DNA from: Megaleporinus macrocephalus
Lineage: Eukaryota; Chordata; Actinopteri; Characiformes; Anostomidae
Direction: 5' to 3'
Assembly (NCBI GenBank): GCA_021613375.1
Contig: CM038715.1
Span: forward strand, 4,274,378 to 4,338,377
Length of the DNA: 64,000 bases
Shown here: one piece after another, positions 1-11,329 of the stretch
Position numbering within the stretch: position 1 is the first letter of the stretch
Layout of the letters: every line of letters starts with the position of its first letter
Position numbers and translations under genes: made by a program
The notes under the pieces: generated by a model
The model's database searches: none
What the model was told of the DNA's origin: nothing
The model's input: the letters and a program-made list of their open reading frames with translations, nothing else

Positions 1-600
1 AAATCTAATCCAGGTGATGAACCAGGTTTCAGTTTGATAGATCTGGCTGTATTCCACACAGGGCTCTGACTGCTTTATTAATGAAGTTCCCAAAAGCAGA
101 TATGTTTAATGAGAGAAATAGATGTTTGTGTTCTGTGAAGTTAAATGTCTTATTATAAAGAATAGAACAAGCTGGTAACGTTTAAAAGCTCAAGTGAATT
201 TGGGGTAAAATTATTGAACTGTTAAGATGAGAATAATCATGTTTTGTAAATATAAACAGTTCAGCTTCCTTAAACTCTGAACGAATCAGATGAGGAGCTG
301 ATGTTGTATCAGACAAAGTAAGCGTGAACATTGAATTATGTCTTTCACAATTCATTGGGAGTGAGTTTTCTTGGAAGATGGCTGTGTCAGTTCTCCAGTT
401 TAGGTAAGGTCCACCTGTTGCTTTAACACTGAACACATTATTTCCACATATCTCACAAGAGCTCACAATAAAAAAAAAAACATAACTCAAAGTACACTTT
501 TTGACGACTAAAGGTACCAAATCTTGAGCTTGTGTGACTCTCTCTTGAATTAATTTTGATAAATTTATACTGAACATTAGGCATCACCGTGAAATCAGGA
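1..600. other. Intergenic, no recognised feature
   Basis: This is AT-rich sequence without a recognisable exon, RNA gene or transposon end. A 131-codon open frame on the minus strand (182-577) has no recognisable family resemblance and no splice context, so it is treated as chance. From about 600 onward the degenerate repeat of the macro-block begins. Confidence 0.4.
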
Positions 601-960
601 GTTCGGAAAAAAAACAAAACATGAAATGATGGGTCTCTGAATATGGGTTTAAAGATTTTATTGGCAGTGTGCCAGAGTATAAAAACATTTATAATGGGTT
701 TGAATATGATGTATTAAGAATTATCTAATTTTGAAGATATGGTGGTAAACATGCTACAATAACATGATGTAATGGGTTTGAATAAGATCTGAAATTATTT
801 CACAAAGTGGGCTATAAGGGGTTCTGACATTGGGATATGATTTCAAAGACAGGATGTGTTTAAATGAGATCATATATTGTGCTGTGATGGTCCAAAACAT
901 AATATGGTGGTCTGTAGCACTGATTTTTAAGTAGGCTTAAGTTTTAATTTACTTTGGATT
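600..960. repeat. Degenerate ~50-bp tandem repeat, segment 1
   Basis: Phrases such as ATGGGTTTGAATRAGGTC, a variable run, TGATTCCAAAAACATGAT and again ATGGGTTTGAA recur every 45-55 bases with heavy divergence. The same phrases recur through most of the first 19 kb. I do not recognise a named satellite. The divergence implies an old array. Confidence 0.6.
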
Positions 961-1429
961 GCACTTTTAGTTACAAGGATGTCTTTCTGAACCTGGAATA
1001 AATTGCAATTACTAACTTCAGGTTTGGTTTCAGGTTAGTGAATTGCGAAGTGGCCCTCCTAGCCACTAGGTAGATATATTGAGCAGGTATCCTTTTCTAG
1101 CAGCCTGTAGTGACTATGTAAACATTTTGTCCTGCTAATTGTCAACAAAGACAGTTTCCGTCAACCTTGGCTAAATATCTTCTCACTTTCTTTCTACTCT
1201 TCATTTCTGACATGAGTTTTTCAACATCTATTCTCTTAGTCAGAAGACCCTGTCTGGGTCACAGCAAGTGCAATGTCAGTAATCCCCTCCATCCCCAATG
1301 GTTGTTTTATCCTTAGACCAGGGTGGATCTCCCCTTCTCAGAGACCGACTGGGTGGGGTGGCGGCACATGTTTTGCTTTTGTCTAGAAAGTAACTCGTCA
1401 CTTCTCATTTTCTCTATTGTAGATTTGAA

Positions 1430-2400
1430 CAGGGCAGACCTCCACTGACTATCCCAATAACCCTTTCACTGATCAGAGCCTCACTTTTCACACTTCCCTC
1501 ACTGCACCTCCTAACTGTTACCCTTTCTTCTAACCTGCACTCATTCTTGCTTCAGCTGTTGAATTAGCCTTCCCTAACCTGATCTTTTTAATTTATTTTT
1601 ATTGGTTTGCGTCCTGAAGACGCTTAAACATCAGCAGCTAGCGTCCATATTACTCTTTTCTTTCCTATCAGTAATTTTAAATGTGCAGTTTATAATCAGC
1701 TGTCTTTTTTTAACCCCACAATCTGCTTCAGGACCCCAACCAGTCTGACTTAAAACCAACACACTCAACGGTGACTTGGAAGCTCCAGGCAGTAAGATCA
1801 GCCAAACTGTCGTTAGTCCTGATTCTTCTTGATCTCTCTTCAGTCATTAGCACACTGAATCACCAGGTCCTCCTGTCTGTCCTCACTAACCTTGCAATCA
1901 CTGGCTCTGCATGGAAGTGGTTTGTCCTATCTAGAGGAGCGCACTTACCAGGTAACATGAAGTGTCCACATCTGCTCCATGCAGACTCTAGCTGGTGTCT
2001 GTCGAGGCCCTGTGCTGCTCCTCTCCTCACTCTGCACTTGTTCTTTTGGTGATGTAATTATCCATCATGCTTTCTCCTACCTGTTTTGTTGAAACTGAAC
2101 GAATGCGTTCACTCCCACCATCTGATATTCACCAAAATCATGGAGTCTCATTTGAGTATCCCTAGATTGATCTGCCTAAAGGTGCTAAAGCCTACGTGTT
2201 ATTCTGGATGATCAGTTATTGTTGTCAGTCCATATTGTGATCCTAACTGGGTTCTACAGATGTTTCCTCCATGACATCTGATGAATTCCACCTTTTCTCT
2301 CAAGAAGCTACTTTGGTGCTGGTCCAGTGTTTTGTCATTTTAGGGCTTAATTACTGCAACCTGTTCCTGGCTGGTCTTCTGTGAGCCAGCAGAGGGTTGA
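1430..2400 (+). pseudogene. Fossil non-LTR reverse transcriptase, copy 1
   Basis: Translated pieces give a degraded reverse-transcriptase core: a stretch equivalent to LQDPNQSDLKPTHST near 1733, then LVLILLDLSSVISTLNHQ near 1812-1868. The second stretch is the usual LLDLSAAFDTVNH catalytic segment with the aspartate region altered. Near 2345 comes a piece equivalent to LDYCNLFLAGLL. Frames shift repeatedly, so the copy is dead. This is the CR1/L2-type LINE reverse transcriptase common in fish genomes; the exact clade is my inference. Related fossils recur at 4.1, 10.6, 14.1, 15.0 and 19.3 kb, in the same orientation, as part of the macro-repeat. Confidence 0.65.
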
Positions 2401-2499
2401 GCATAAGGGTGGTTTTGACTTGTACTGGATAGAGAATTTATTTTTTTTTTTGTCTGAACAGAAAATACTTTGCTTTGGATTTGAGTTTACATTTTTAAA

Positions 2500-4020
2500 G
2501 TTACGCTTCAGTGTATAAGTTTAAAAACATGATGGGTATGAAGGCGGTCCTAAATTGTGATGTGATTCCAAAACCTATGAAGGGTTTAAATGTGGCTGAA
2601 GATTGTGATGTGATGGGGTTTTAATGAGGTCCAGAATTGGGGTGAGAGTCTGAAAACATAAGTAATATGATTTCAAGAACATGTGGTCAACAGCCCTGTG
2701 AATGTGATGCATTTCTAAAAACATCATATAATGTGTTTGAATTATGTCTGAAATTGTGTTGGTTTAAAAAAACGCAGAATGATGTTGTGATATGAGTCTT
2801 AAGACACGACCCAGTGGGTTCGAACATGATCATTTGAAAATTGTGATATTCAAAAAAAAACCCAAAAAACAAAACACTGATTGGTTTAAATGAGGTTCAA
2901 AACTTATGACTAAAATCATAATGCGTTTGAAGGAGGATGAAAGTTCTCAAGTTGTGAAAGATGAGTCCGAAGACATGATATATTTGAAGGAGGTGTAAAT
3001 TCTGATATGATTCCAAAAGCCTTTTATAATGGGTTTGAGTGAGGTCCAGAATTGTGGTAAGGTTCCAAGAAAATTCTGCAAGTTTTGGACGATTTTGAAT
3101 ATGTTTCAAATAAAAGGGTAAAATGTGACAATGGGATTGAATAAGGTTTAAAAATTCTGATTTATTAAAAAAAAAAACAAGGTGTCATGGTTTTGGATGA
3201 AGTCAGAAATAAGGTAAGGTCCAAAGTTGATAATCTAATGTGTTTCTACAAGGTCTGAAATTCAGATATGAATCAAAAGACATGTTTGAAGGAGATACAA
3301 AATCATGTTCAAAGACATGATACAATGGGTTTTAACCAAAATGGCAAACATGATTTAATGTTTGGGATCATTCCACAAAATAATTTGATGTATTTGAAAA
3401 AGGTCCAAAAAAAACATGGTGTTTGAGTGTCATTGTGAAATGAGTCTAAAGAACTGATTACTTTTGAAGGAGATCAAAGGTTGTGAGAGAATTCCAAGAA
3501 AAAGGTAAAGTGGGTGTAAATATCCAAAAGACATGATAAAATGGTTTTGTATGGGATATAATGGGTTGAATGTGAAGAGTGATGGGGTGCCAAAGTCCAA
3601 ACACATGAGTTTGAATGATGTCAAATTGTGATATGAGTGTTTGAAGGAGGTCAGTATGACATTACATCCATAATTGTGATGCAATTCCAAAGACATGATA
3701 AAATTGTTGAAATGATTCTGAGAACATATGGTGGTTCGGATCATTTTAAAGATTCAGCTTAAATGTGTATGTGTAAAACGTGGAATGTTTTACTGAGGTC
3801 ACAAAATATGATCTGATTCCATAAGGGATATTGGGTGTGAATGAGGTAAAAAAACATGACAATGGAAAAACCCCTTAAATGTGTTGTGCTGATTTCAAAA
3901 ACAAATGTTTTGAATGCAAACCCAGATTATGGTACAAGTCCAAAAACATGATGTAATCAGTTGGACTCAACATATTTGTTCCATTCATTGTAAACATAAC
4001 CAAAAGGTTAAAAGGGAACT
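2500..4020. repeat. Degenerate ~50-bp tandem repeat, segment 2
   Basis: This is a dense stretch of the GGGTTTGAATGAGGTCCA / TTGTGATATGATTCCAAA type of repeat. It corresponds to 11,330-13,005 in block II; for example 3590-3780 aligns with 12,670-12,930, including the AACATATGGTGGT and TGTGTATGTGTA landmarks. Several short minus-strand open frames here, rich in His, Asn and Phe, are translations of the repeat and not genes. Confidence 0.65.
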
Positions 4021-4079
4021 GTTTAAGTATATTACTTCTGTCCTGTTTGCCTTTATCTAAAGAATGGTGAATCACCTCC

Positions 4080-4660
4080 CCCCTCCTACTCTCAGAGCAG
4101 GCAGTATTCTAAACCTGAACTTCAGCAGACCCCTGCAGTGAATATCATAGTTAACCCACTCTCCTGCTCAGACCCTCACTTTTCACCCTGTCTCTCGCTG
4201 CTGCTCCTCCTGGATGTCAACCCTTAATTTCCTTAACCCGGCGTAACCTGCTGTCTCTTCAACTGCTAACTAAATATCCTCCTCCCAACCTGGTGTGTGT
4301 TCATATCCTGAATAAGCCCACATTGGACAGCTCTGACACTAGCAGCTTTTGACCGGTACCACTTTTTTTAAAAGCTTGAATATTGCAGCTTCTTCCTGGC
4401 TTGTCAGCTGGACCAGCCCCTCCCTACTTTTACAGCAACGGTCAAAAGTTTGCGTTGTAAGCAGAGCTCGGCTAGACCTGCCGTCCTTAAACATGCATGG
4501 AATACAAGCCTCAAGACTTTTTGCTGTCCTTGAACCCAAGTGGTGGATTCGCTGTTGAAACAGCACTTTCTCTAAATCCCGAAAAAGGGTTCCTTTGAAA
4601 AAAATTTTGCATTTATGTTGCACTTAACTCTAGGTAGGAGTACTGCCTGGCTGTTGCACT
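4080..4660 (+). pseudogene. Fossil non-LTR element, copy 2 (3' part)
   Basis: This holds the 3' portion of the same fossil LINE: TTGAATATTGCAGCTTCTTC near 4374, then CTAGACCTGCCGTCCTTAAA and CAAGTGGTGGATTCGCTG. It aligns with 16,050-16,400 in block II. It is internally shortened relative to that copy, lacking the segment between the CTGGCTTGTC and AGCTGGACCAGC landmarks. It is not coding. Confidence 0.55.
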
Positions 4661-4729
4661 TATCCTGTATTTAATCATGTGTTTGTAGCTCTGGGTATAA
4701 ATTAAATGCAGCAAATGAAGTTGATGGTT

Positions 4730-5917
4730 CATCTTATATGAAACATAATAGGTTTAAAGATAACAAAAAAAGAGGTTTGTCTAAAAACAAAATGAGGGTC
4801 CAAAGACGCATGTTTGAAGGAAGTCTACAATTGTAATGGTTTCAGAAATATGGCATAATGGGTTTGAAGTGACCAAAAAGAAATATTTGACTTGGGTTTG
4901 ACTTTTATGTGTTCTGAACTATGATTTACTGTAAATGTTTGTTAAATTCACATGTACAAAGACATTTATGCTCAACATATGGGGGACAGCAGCACTGTAA
5001 AAGGTCAACTTGGACATTTAAGTTCAAAACATGATTCAAAGGGTTTGATTAAGGTCTGAAAGTGGTAAAAACATGATATAGTGAATTTGATGGGTTTGAA
5101 GGAAGTCCAATATTGTGATATGATTACAAAAACATAATATAGTAATGTTGTGGAAGTGGTATAATTCCAAGAAAAAAGATGTTTGAATAGGATATAACTC
5201 ATTTGTATATAAACCAAAATGGGCCTATGGTGTGCTAAAGTCCAAAAACATTGAGGTTTGAGTCTAAAGACATGTTTGAAAGAGGTCCAAAATGAGTCCA
5301 AATACATAAAGGTTTTAAAGACAAAGTTTGAGTACAAATGCATGGTATTGTTTGAAGAAGGCCCAAACTTGTGGTATGATTTCAAGAAACTTGCAATGGG
5401 TTTGCGTGTGATCAAAAAGAAAAACAGAATTGATTTGAATTGTGTAAATATGAACCAAATTGGTGATGGTGTGCTGAAGTCCAGAAACAGGATTGGATGT
5501 GGTGCAGTATTTGTGAAAATTCTAAAGACATGTTTTTAAGGAAGTTTAAAAAGATAAGTCCAAATATGTGTTTTAATGAATTTCAAAATTATGATGTTCC
5601 AACATTTGTTGGTCAGTAAACCTGTAAAAATTCAGCTTTTCAAATCCAAAGATGTGACGTGATTCCAAAAACATGATGTGATGGGTTTTAAGTGTGATTC
5701 TAAAAATGTTTTTTTTTTTTTTTTCCCCCAAGGTTCTAAAATTGATACGATTTCAAGGCTATGATATGTTTATCAGCCGCACTGTAAGTGTTTTGCTTAA
5801 ATGTGGAGTTGTAATGGGTCTGAGGTCCAAAAATTTGTTTTCGAAAACAGTGTTTCAATAATGTTCCAGAATTATGGTGATTTTTAAGAACTTCAAATAA
5901 TTTGAATGAGGCCCAAA
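4730..5917. repeat. Degenerate ~50-bp tandem repeat, segment 3
   Basis: This aligns with 16,540-18,410 of block II, with shared landmarks including ATATGGGGGACAGCAG (4978 and 16,706) and AAGAAGGCCCAAACTTG (5354 and 17,503). The right end is cut by the LINE insertion that starts at 5918. Confidence 0.65.
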
Positions 5918-8337
5918 GATTCAAGATTCAAGAGTTTTATTGTCATATGTACAGCAGAACAGACAGTTACACTGTACAATGAAATTCTTACTTTGCTGCT
6001 CCTCCATTCACCAATAGATAAGATAACAAATAAAAGAAATAAAAAATATATATACAAAATATACAAAGTATAACAATATAAGTTGAAGTAGATAAAAATA
6101 TTTTTATAGTTAAAGAATAAAAAATAAAAGTTGTGTGCTTTTATGTGCAAGTATGAAGAGCAGCAGCCATAAAGTGCAAGTTGCAAGTAACGAATGTAAA
6201 CAATAATGTTTGTGTGAGTAGTGAATGTAAACAGTATTCTGACAGTACAGTGAGTGTAAGGTGCAGTTTAAATCAGACCAGTTAAAACCAGTTCAGAAAG
6301 GAGAGGTTGGAGAGGTAGTGCGTGAGGTGTTCACAAGCCTGATGGCCTGTGAGTAGAAACTGTTTGTCAGTCTTGTGGTCCTGGACTTCACACTCCTGTA
6401 ACGTCTGCCTGAAGGTAAACGTGTGAAGAGTGTGTGCTGGGGGTGTGTACTGTCCCTGATTATGTTGTGGGCCCTCCTGGTGACCCTGGTGTGGTAGATG
6501 TTCTGTAGTGAGGGGAAGGCTGCTCCTGAGATGGACTGTGCAGTTTTGATCACACGCTGGAGAGCCTTTCTGTCCTGAGCAGTAGAGTTTCCATACCAGA
6601 CGATGATGGAGCTGGTAAGAACACTCTCAATCATACTCCTGTAGAAGGTGCTGAGAATTTTGGTTGGCATACCAAATTTTCTCAGCCTTCTCAGAAAGTA
6701 CAGTCGCTGCTGGGACTTCCTGATGATGATCTGAGTGTTGTGGGACCAGCTGAGATCCTCACTGATGTGAATGCCAAGAAACTTAAAGGTTTTCACCCTC
6801 TCTACCTCAGTCTCCCCTATGTACAGGGGTGTGTGTAGCTCTCGCTTCCTCCTTGGATCAACAATCATTTCCTTGGTCTTGTCTGCATTCAAGGAAAGAT
6901 TGTTGTCATGACACCAGGCCACCAGCTCAGCCACCTCCTTCCTGTACGCTGTCTCTTCCCCACCAGTGATCAGTCCAATGACTGTAGTATCATCAGCAAA
7001 TTTGATGATGCTGGTGTTGTTCTGGGAGGCCACGCAGTCGTATGTGAAGAGCGTGTACAGAAGGGGGCTCAGCACACAGCCTTGAGGGACCCCTGTGCTC
7101 ACTGTTCTTGTGCTGGATGTGCAGCTGCCGACTCTGACTGACTGGGGTCTGTCTGTTGTTAAGTTCAGCACCCAGTTGCAGAGGGCTGGTGTCAGTCCGA
7201 GGGTGAGGAGCTTTTCTGAGAGTCTGTGTGGGATGACCGTGTTGAATGCTGAACTGTAGTCAATAAAGAGCATTCTGACATATGTGTCCTTGCCCTCCAG
7301 GTGTGTGAGGGCTTTGTGAAGAGTAGCGTTGATTGCGTCGTCTGTAGACCGGTTCTGGCGGTATGCGAACTGTAAAGGATCTATAGTGTTGGGAATGGTC
7401 TTCCGGATGTGAGTCATGACTATCCTCTCGAAGCACTTCATCACGATTGAAGTGAGTGCAACAGGGCGATAGTCATTTAGGCATCTCACATTACTTTTCT
7501 TTGGGAGGGGCACGATGGTGGTGGTCTTAAAACAGGATGGCACAAAAGCTTGCGTGAGTGACAGATTGAATATGTCTACAAACACATCAGCCAGTTCTGA
7601 TGAGCAAACCCTGAGCGCTCGCCCGGGGATGTTGTCTGGGCCTGCTGCTCTGCGTGGGCCGATTCTCATCAGGTTCCTGCGCACATCCACTGTTGTTACA
7701 ATGAGTGATGGGTTCTGTGTGCTCTCCTTGGCCGCAATGTCCTTCAGTTGGTCAAGGTTGAAGACATCGAAGCGAGCATAGAACTCATTCAGCTCATCAG
7801 GCAATGCAGAATGGCTGGTTGTGAGTGCCGTGCTTGTTTGTTGATGGTTGGTGATACGGTGCAGTCCCTGCCACATGCGCCGGGAGTCTGCTGTGGTGTA
7901 GTAGCCCTCCAGCTTCAGCCTGTACTGTCTCTTAGCTTCTCTGATAGATCTACGCAGGTCGTATCTAGACCTTTTGTAGTCATCAGCGTTGCCAGAGAGA
8001 AATGCAGTCTGGCGAGCACGTAGCATGGACCGAACTTCACCATTTATCCATGGTTTTTGGTTGGGGTACTTTATGCAGCGCTTTGAAGGGACAATGGTTT
8101 CAATGCAGCTGCTGATGTAACCAGTTACCCCAGAAGCATAGTCCTCTAGATCAACAGAACCATCCTCTCTCACAGCAGCAGTTCTAAACACATCCCAGTT
8201 TGTACTGTCAAAGCAGTCCTGAAGCACTGAATCAGTTTCTTCATTCCAATCTTGAATCTTGAATCTTTCAGAGATTCAGAAACGTCTGCTGAGGCAGAGG
8301 AGTATGATGTGTTAACGAATTAACATTCGTTAACACA
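5918..8337 (-). mobile_element. 5'-truncated CR1/L2/Rex1-group LINE
   Basis: This non-LTR retrotransposon copy is inserted in minus orientation into the ~50-bp repeat. The 3' end (left) has the usual fish LINE tail near 5930-5990, the complement of TTTTATTGTCATATGTACAG, ending in a short TTGAATC-type repeat. The 5' end lacks the endonuclease domain. The uninterrupted sister site at 18,404-18,420 fixes the borders: GAGGCCCAAA joins GTGGTGAT there. A short imperfect target duplication (CAAG-like) is possible. Both termini carry the same 19-bp sequence in inverted orientation (5916-5934 and 8250-8268). The last ~70 bp at the right (8270-8337) are not recognisable LINE sequence. Confidence 0.85.
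6293..8227 (-). CDS. LINE ORF2 fragment: reverse transcriptase
   Basis: A 644-codon frame encodes the linker and reverse-transcriptase part of a LINE ORF2, which copies element RNA at a nicked target. In order it shows the pre-RT segment (NQKPWINGEV near residue 57, RRMWQGLHRITN near 119), then the RT palm. FIDYSSAFNT near 320 carries the first catalytic Asp, GVPQGCVLSPLLYTLF near 378 is the next block, and FADDTTVIG near 408 carries the catalytic Asp pair. FKFLGIHIS near 480 is the following conserved block, and LPSGRRYRSVKSRTTRLTNS near 600 is the typical C-terminus. There is no apurinic endonuclease domain, so the copy cannot retrotranspose alone. In-frame coding continues upstream of the first Met to about 8265, so that Met is not the native start. 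The uninterrupted frame suggests a fairly young insertion in a much older array. Confidence 0.9.
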   Translation of the reverse strand: MLQDCFDSTNWDVFRTAAVREDGSVDLEDYASGVTGYISSCIETIVPSKRCIKYPNQKPWINGEVRSMLRARQTAFLSGNADDYKRSRYDLRRSIREAKRQYRLKLEGYYTTADSRRMWQGLHRITNHQQTSTALTTSHSALPDELNEFYARFDVFNLDQLKDIAAKESTQNPSLIVTTVDVRRNLMRIGPRRAAGPDNIPGRALRVCSSELADVFVDIFNLSLTQAFVPSCFKTTTIVPLPKKSNVRCLNDYRPVALTSIVMKCFERIVMTHIRKTIPNTIDPLQFAYRQNRSTDDAINATLHKALTHLEGKDTYVRMLFIDYSSAFNTVIPHRLSEKLLTLGLTPALCNWVLNLTTDRPQSVRVGSCTSSTRTVSTGVPQGCVLSPLLYTLFTYDCVASQNNTSIIKFADDTTVIGLITGGEETAYRKEVAELVAWCHDNNLSLNADKTKEMIVDPRRKRELHTPLYIGETEVERVKTFKFLGIHISEDLSWSHNTQIIIRKSQQRLYFLRRLRKFGMPTKILSTFYRSMIESVLTSSIIVWYGNSTAQDRKALQRVIKTAQSISGAAFPSLQNIYHTRVTRRAHNIIRDSTHPQHTLFTRLPSGRRYRSVKSRTTRLTNSFYSQAIRLVNTSRTTSPTSPF

Positions 8338-10040
8338 AGTGGTGATCTGAATCCAAAAACATAATAAAATGTGTTTGATGGTCAAAAAGGCATGATGTCC
8401 AAAAAATGAAAAGAATCAGATGTGGTGATTTTAGAATATATTTTGAATATCTAGGATTGTGATGGTTTTGAAAACTGTGTTTTTCTTTATCTGGTTTAAA
8501 TTTCTTGCACAAGTCCAAAGACATGATTGAAATGTGACTAGTTGTAAATTTTATTTTATTTATTTTTTATCAACACTGTTGGTTAAATACCTATCTTGCT
8601 CCACAGAGCCTGAAGCCCCTGTCATTACAGGAAGCGCAATGCCAGAAATTTAAAAGGTTTTGAGTGATGTCAAAAATTCTTTTTGAGAAAATGATGTGGT
8701 CAGTAGCACTGTAAATGTTCAGCTTAAATGTGGAAGTTCAAGAAACCATAACTGGCTTGAATGAGGTGCAAAATGTGATGTGATTTCAAAAACATTACAC
8801 AATGTGTTTGAATAAGGTCCAGAATCCAGATATGGTGGTCAGCTGCACTGTAAATGTTCGTCTTAAATTTGGAAGTGTCATATACCTGGTTTGAAAGAGG
8901 TCAAAAGAATTTCTCATGATTTCATGTTTAAAGTAGGACCAACATTGTGATCAGTTCCAAGACATAATGTAATGGGTTTAAAGGTAAAAACAAATTTATG
9001 AGTGTTTGTGCATGTTTGAAAGAGGTCTCAAATTGTTAACTCTGAAGGTCTTGTATATTTGGAGCTAGAAGTCCAAAACATGTGAAATGACTTCAAAAAC
9101 ATCCTGTAATGTTTAAGGTCCAAAATTGTGGTGATTAAAAAAAAATCTCTAAAAAAAATCTCTAATATAATCTATATCTAAAATGTATGATTCCAAAAAA
9201 TATGTATAATTGGTTTGAATATGACTAAAAAAACCTTACAAAATGTGGTATTCCAACAGGTTTGTTAGCAGCCCTGTAGCTGTTCTGTATAGATACACAA
9301 ACATGATGTAATGGGTTTGAATGAGGTTCAACAATGTGGTCATTCCAAAAATGCAATTTAATAGGTTTAAAGGTGGTCCAAAATTAAAATTTTAAAAGAA
9401 TGTTATGTTGCTCAGCAAGTCTGTCAATGTCAAGCTTAAATATATAAAGCTTTAAACATGGTTTGAAATTGTGACCTAACTCTGAAGTCATGTTTTGAAG
9501 TAGGTCTGAAATGTGTTGAAATATTGTAGGTTTGAACATGATCCAAATGTGGTGATTCCAAATACATGGCATAATGGTTTTACATATAATCCAAAAATAT
9601 GATAAAATATAAACCAAAATGGTAATTGTGTGCCAAAGTCCAAAAATGTGATTATAATCGGTTATGGTTGAAAGTCAAAGGACATGTTTGAAGGAGGTCC
9701 AACATATAGTTCCATATACATGATATAATGGGTTTGAATGAGGTCCTGATGCGTGTTTGATTCCAAAAACCTGGTTTAATGGGTTTGAATGGGTTCTGAA
9801 CTTGTGGTCAGTCCAAAAGGATATTCCAAAAATGAGTAAACAGCCATACTGTAAATCTCATGTTAAGTTTGAATGTGCATGTCCAAAAAACACAATAGAA
9901 TGGGTTTGAAGGATGTCCAAAATTGATATGCTTTTTGTTTTCATATAATCCAGAAAACCCTGTTGAATGGGATGTAATGTGTTTTGAATATAAACCTAAA
10001 CAGGGATATTAGTAGTGGGTCAGAGTCTAAAAACAAGGGC
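8338..10040. repeat. Degenerate ~50-bp tandem repeat, segment 4
   Basis: This continues the target array on the right side of the LINE. 8338-8960 aligns with 18,412-18,960 (shared GGTCAAAAAGGCATGATGT and ACAGAGCCTGAAG landmarks). The rest has clear ~50-base periodicity; GGGTTTGAATG recurs at 9312, 9730 and 9780. A non-array patch at 8580-8650 contains the recurrent ACAGAGCCTGAAG phrase, also seen near 14,004 and 18,680. Confidence 0.65.
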
Positions 10041-10049
10041 TTTTAAAGA

Positions 10050-11230
10050 TCTCCAAAATCAGAATGCTTGTGTTTGTCGTTTTTACTGGCAAGCTAGAAT
10101 TTAAGTTTTAATAAGCTTTGACTTGGACTGTTACAAGGCTGTTTTGGTCTTGGAGTTAATTGTATGTACTGTCCTCAGGTTAGCTTACTGTCTTCACTTC
10201 CCAAATGAGATTTTTATTTTCTCACATAGTTTGCCCACAGAGCTAGATGTTGTCTTCATTATAGGAACCACAATTACAGTAATCTCATCTGTCGCCCATG
10301 GTGGTTATGTTCTTGGACCAGAGTGCTACATTTGACTCTGGAATTGCTCATTTGCAGTTCAGAAGGTTTCATCTCAGCCGTAGCATCCTGTCGTTCATTC
10401 ATTGTGCTTCTTGGCTTTAATGGAGACTTGGATCTCCCCCAAGAAAGCGGCAACTCCAAGGGCCCTATGTTCTGACTTTAACGTCTCCTATTTTCTGAGA
10501 CCGACTGACAAGGTTGGTGGCAAAGGTTTGCTTTTGTCTAGAAAGTCTCTTTACTTCCTTGCCTTCATCCTGTCTTCTCCAACACAGAGCAGGCAACATT
10601 CTATACTGAATTCAAGCAGATGTATTCCTGTGCTGATATCACAGTTAATGCTTTCACTGCTCAGATAATCACTTTCTTTTGCACGCTTCATTGCTGCTCT
10701 TCAAGTCCTTTATCGTTTCATGTTCTTCCTTCACTCAACTTTAAATGTCCTTTCTAACCTTTTTGTCTTTTTAATTTTTGTATTTATTTATTTAAATATT
10801 TTTATTTTCCCCCACCCTGAAGAAACTCATGCTGGACAAACCCTAAGATCCTTCTGTCTGCATCTCAGTTGTTTGAGTACTAGCTGGAGGATAGCGCTGC
10901 ACCGTGCAGACTCTATACCAGTGTCTGTCAACGCCCTGTGCTGCTCTTCTCTTTTCACTCTACACTGAAATGGTCAGCTGAACCCAAAGTGCTTGCTGGT
11001 AAGTTGAGTTTTTACTTCCATTGATTCTCTGTTGGTTACAAAGCTATATTTCTGGATCTAGAGTATATCGTAATTGTTGGTTTCAGCCTGCCCTAAGGTG
11101 TGACTTGCAGGGAGTGGCCTTGCTAGACACTAGTCTGATTCTGGAGGTATTTTCTACTAGCAGTCTGTAGTAACAAGATGTATTTAACATTTTTATGTCA
11201 ACACAGATGCTAACCTTAAATTTCCACAAA
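10050..11230 (+). repeat. Fossil LINE segment, copy 3, with block-II leader
   Basis: The leader at 10,050-10,200 is nearly identical to 18,950-19,075. It is followed by T-rich sequence and a fossil LINE piece (10,560-10,990) matching 15,040-15,200 and 1430-1560. A second leader-like piece at 11,020-11,210 resembles 1010-1140 (GGTGTGACTTGCAGGGAGTG / AGCAGTCTGTAGT). Short plus-strand open frames here show no recognisable protein. Confidence 0.5.
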
Positions 11231-11329
11231 AATATATTCTCACTTTTATATATTTTCAGTTATGTTTTTACTTCCAACAGTTGGAACAGTTACTTCCAAG
11301 AGTAACCTTTTCCACAGGAAGCACAATAG

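Larger units (their letters stand above)
940..10050. repeat. Macro-repeat block I (tandem segmental copy)
   Basis: This block matches block II in the same order and orientation at many anchors. Examples are 1430 to 10,570, 3536 to 12,630, 4870 to 16,600, 5911 to 18,405, 8338 to 18,412 and 10,050 to 18,940. Offsets are about 9 to 12.5 kb and are changed by insertions such as the LINE at 5918-8337. Identity looks moderate, with many small indels, so the duplication is old. The block combines ~50-bp repeat tracts with fossil LINE pieces and has no host gene I can support. Borders are approximate because both ends fade into divergent sequence. Confidence 0.65.

Noticed and set aside
5258..5539. 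93-codon frame MSLKTCLKEVQNESKYIKVL
   Set aside because: Translation of the ~50-bp repeat; the block-II counterpart has stops.
6908..8023. Plus-strand frames of 77-91 codons
   Set aside because: Antisense shadows of the LINE reverse-transcriptase frame on the minus strand.
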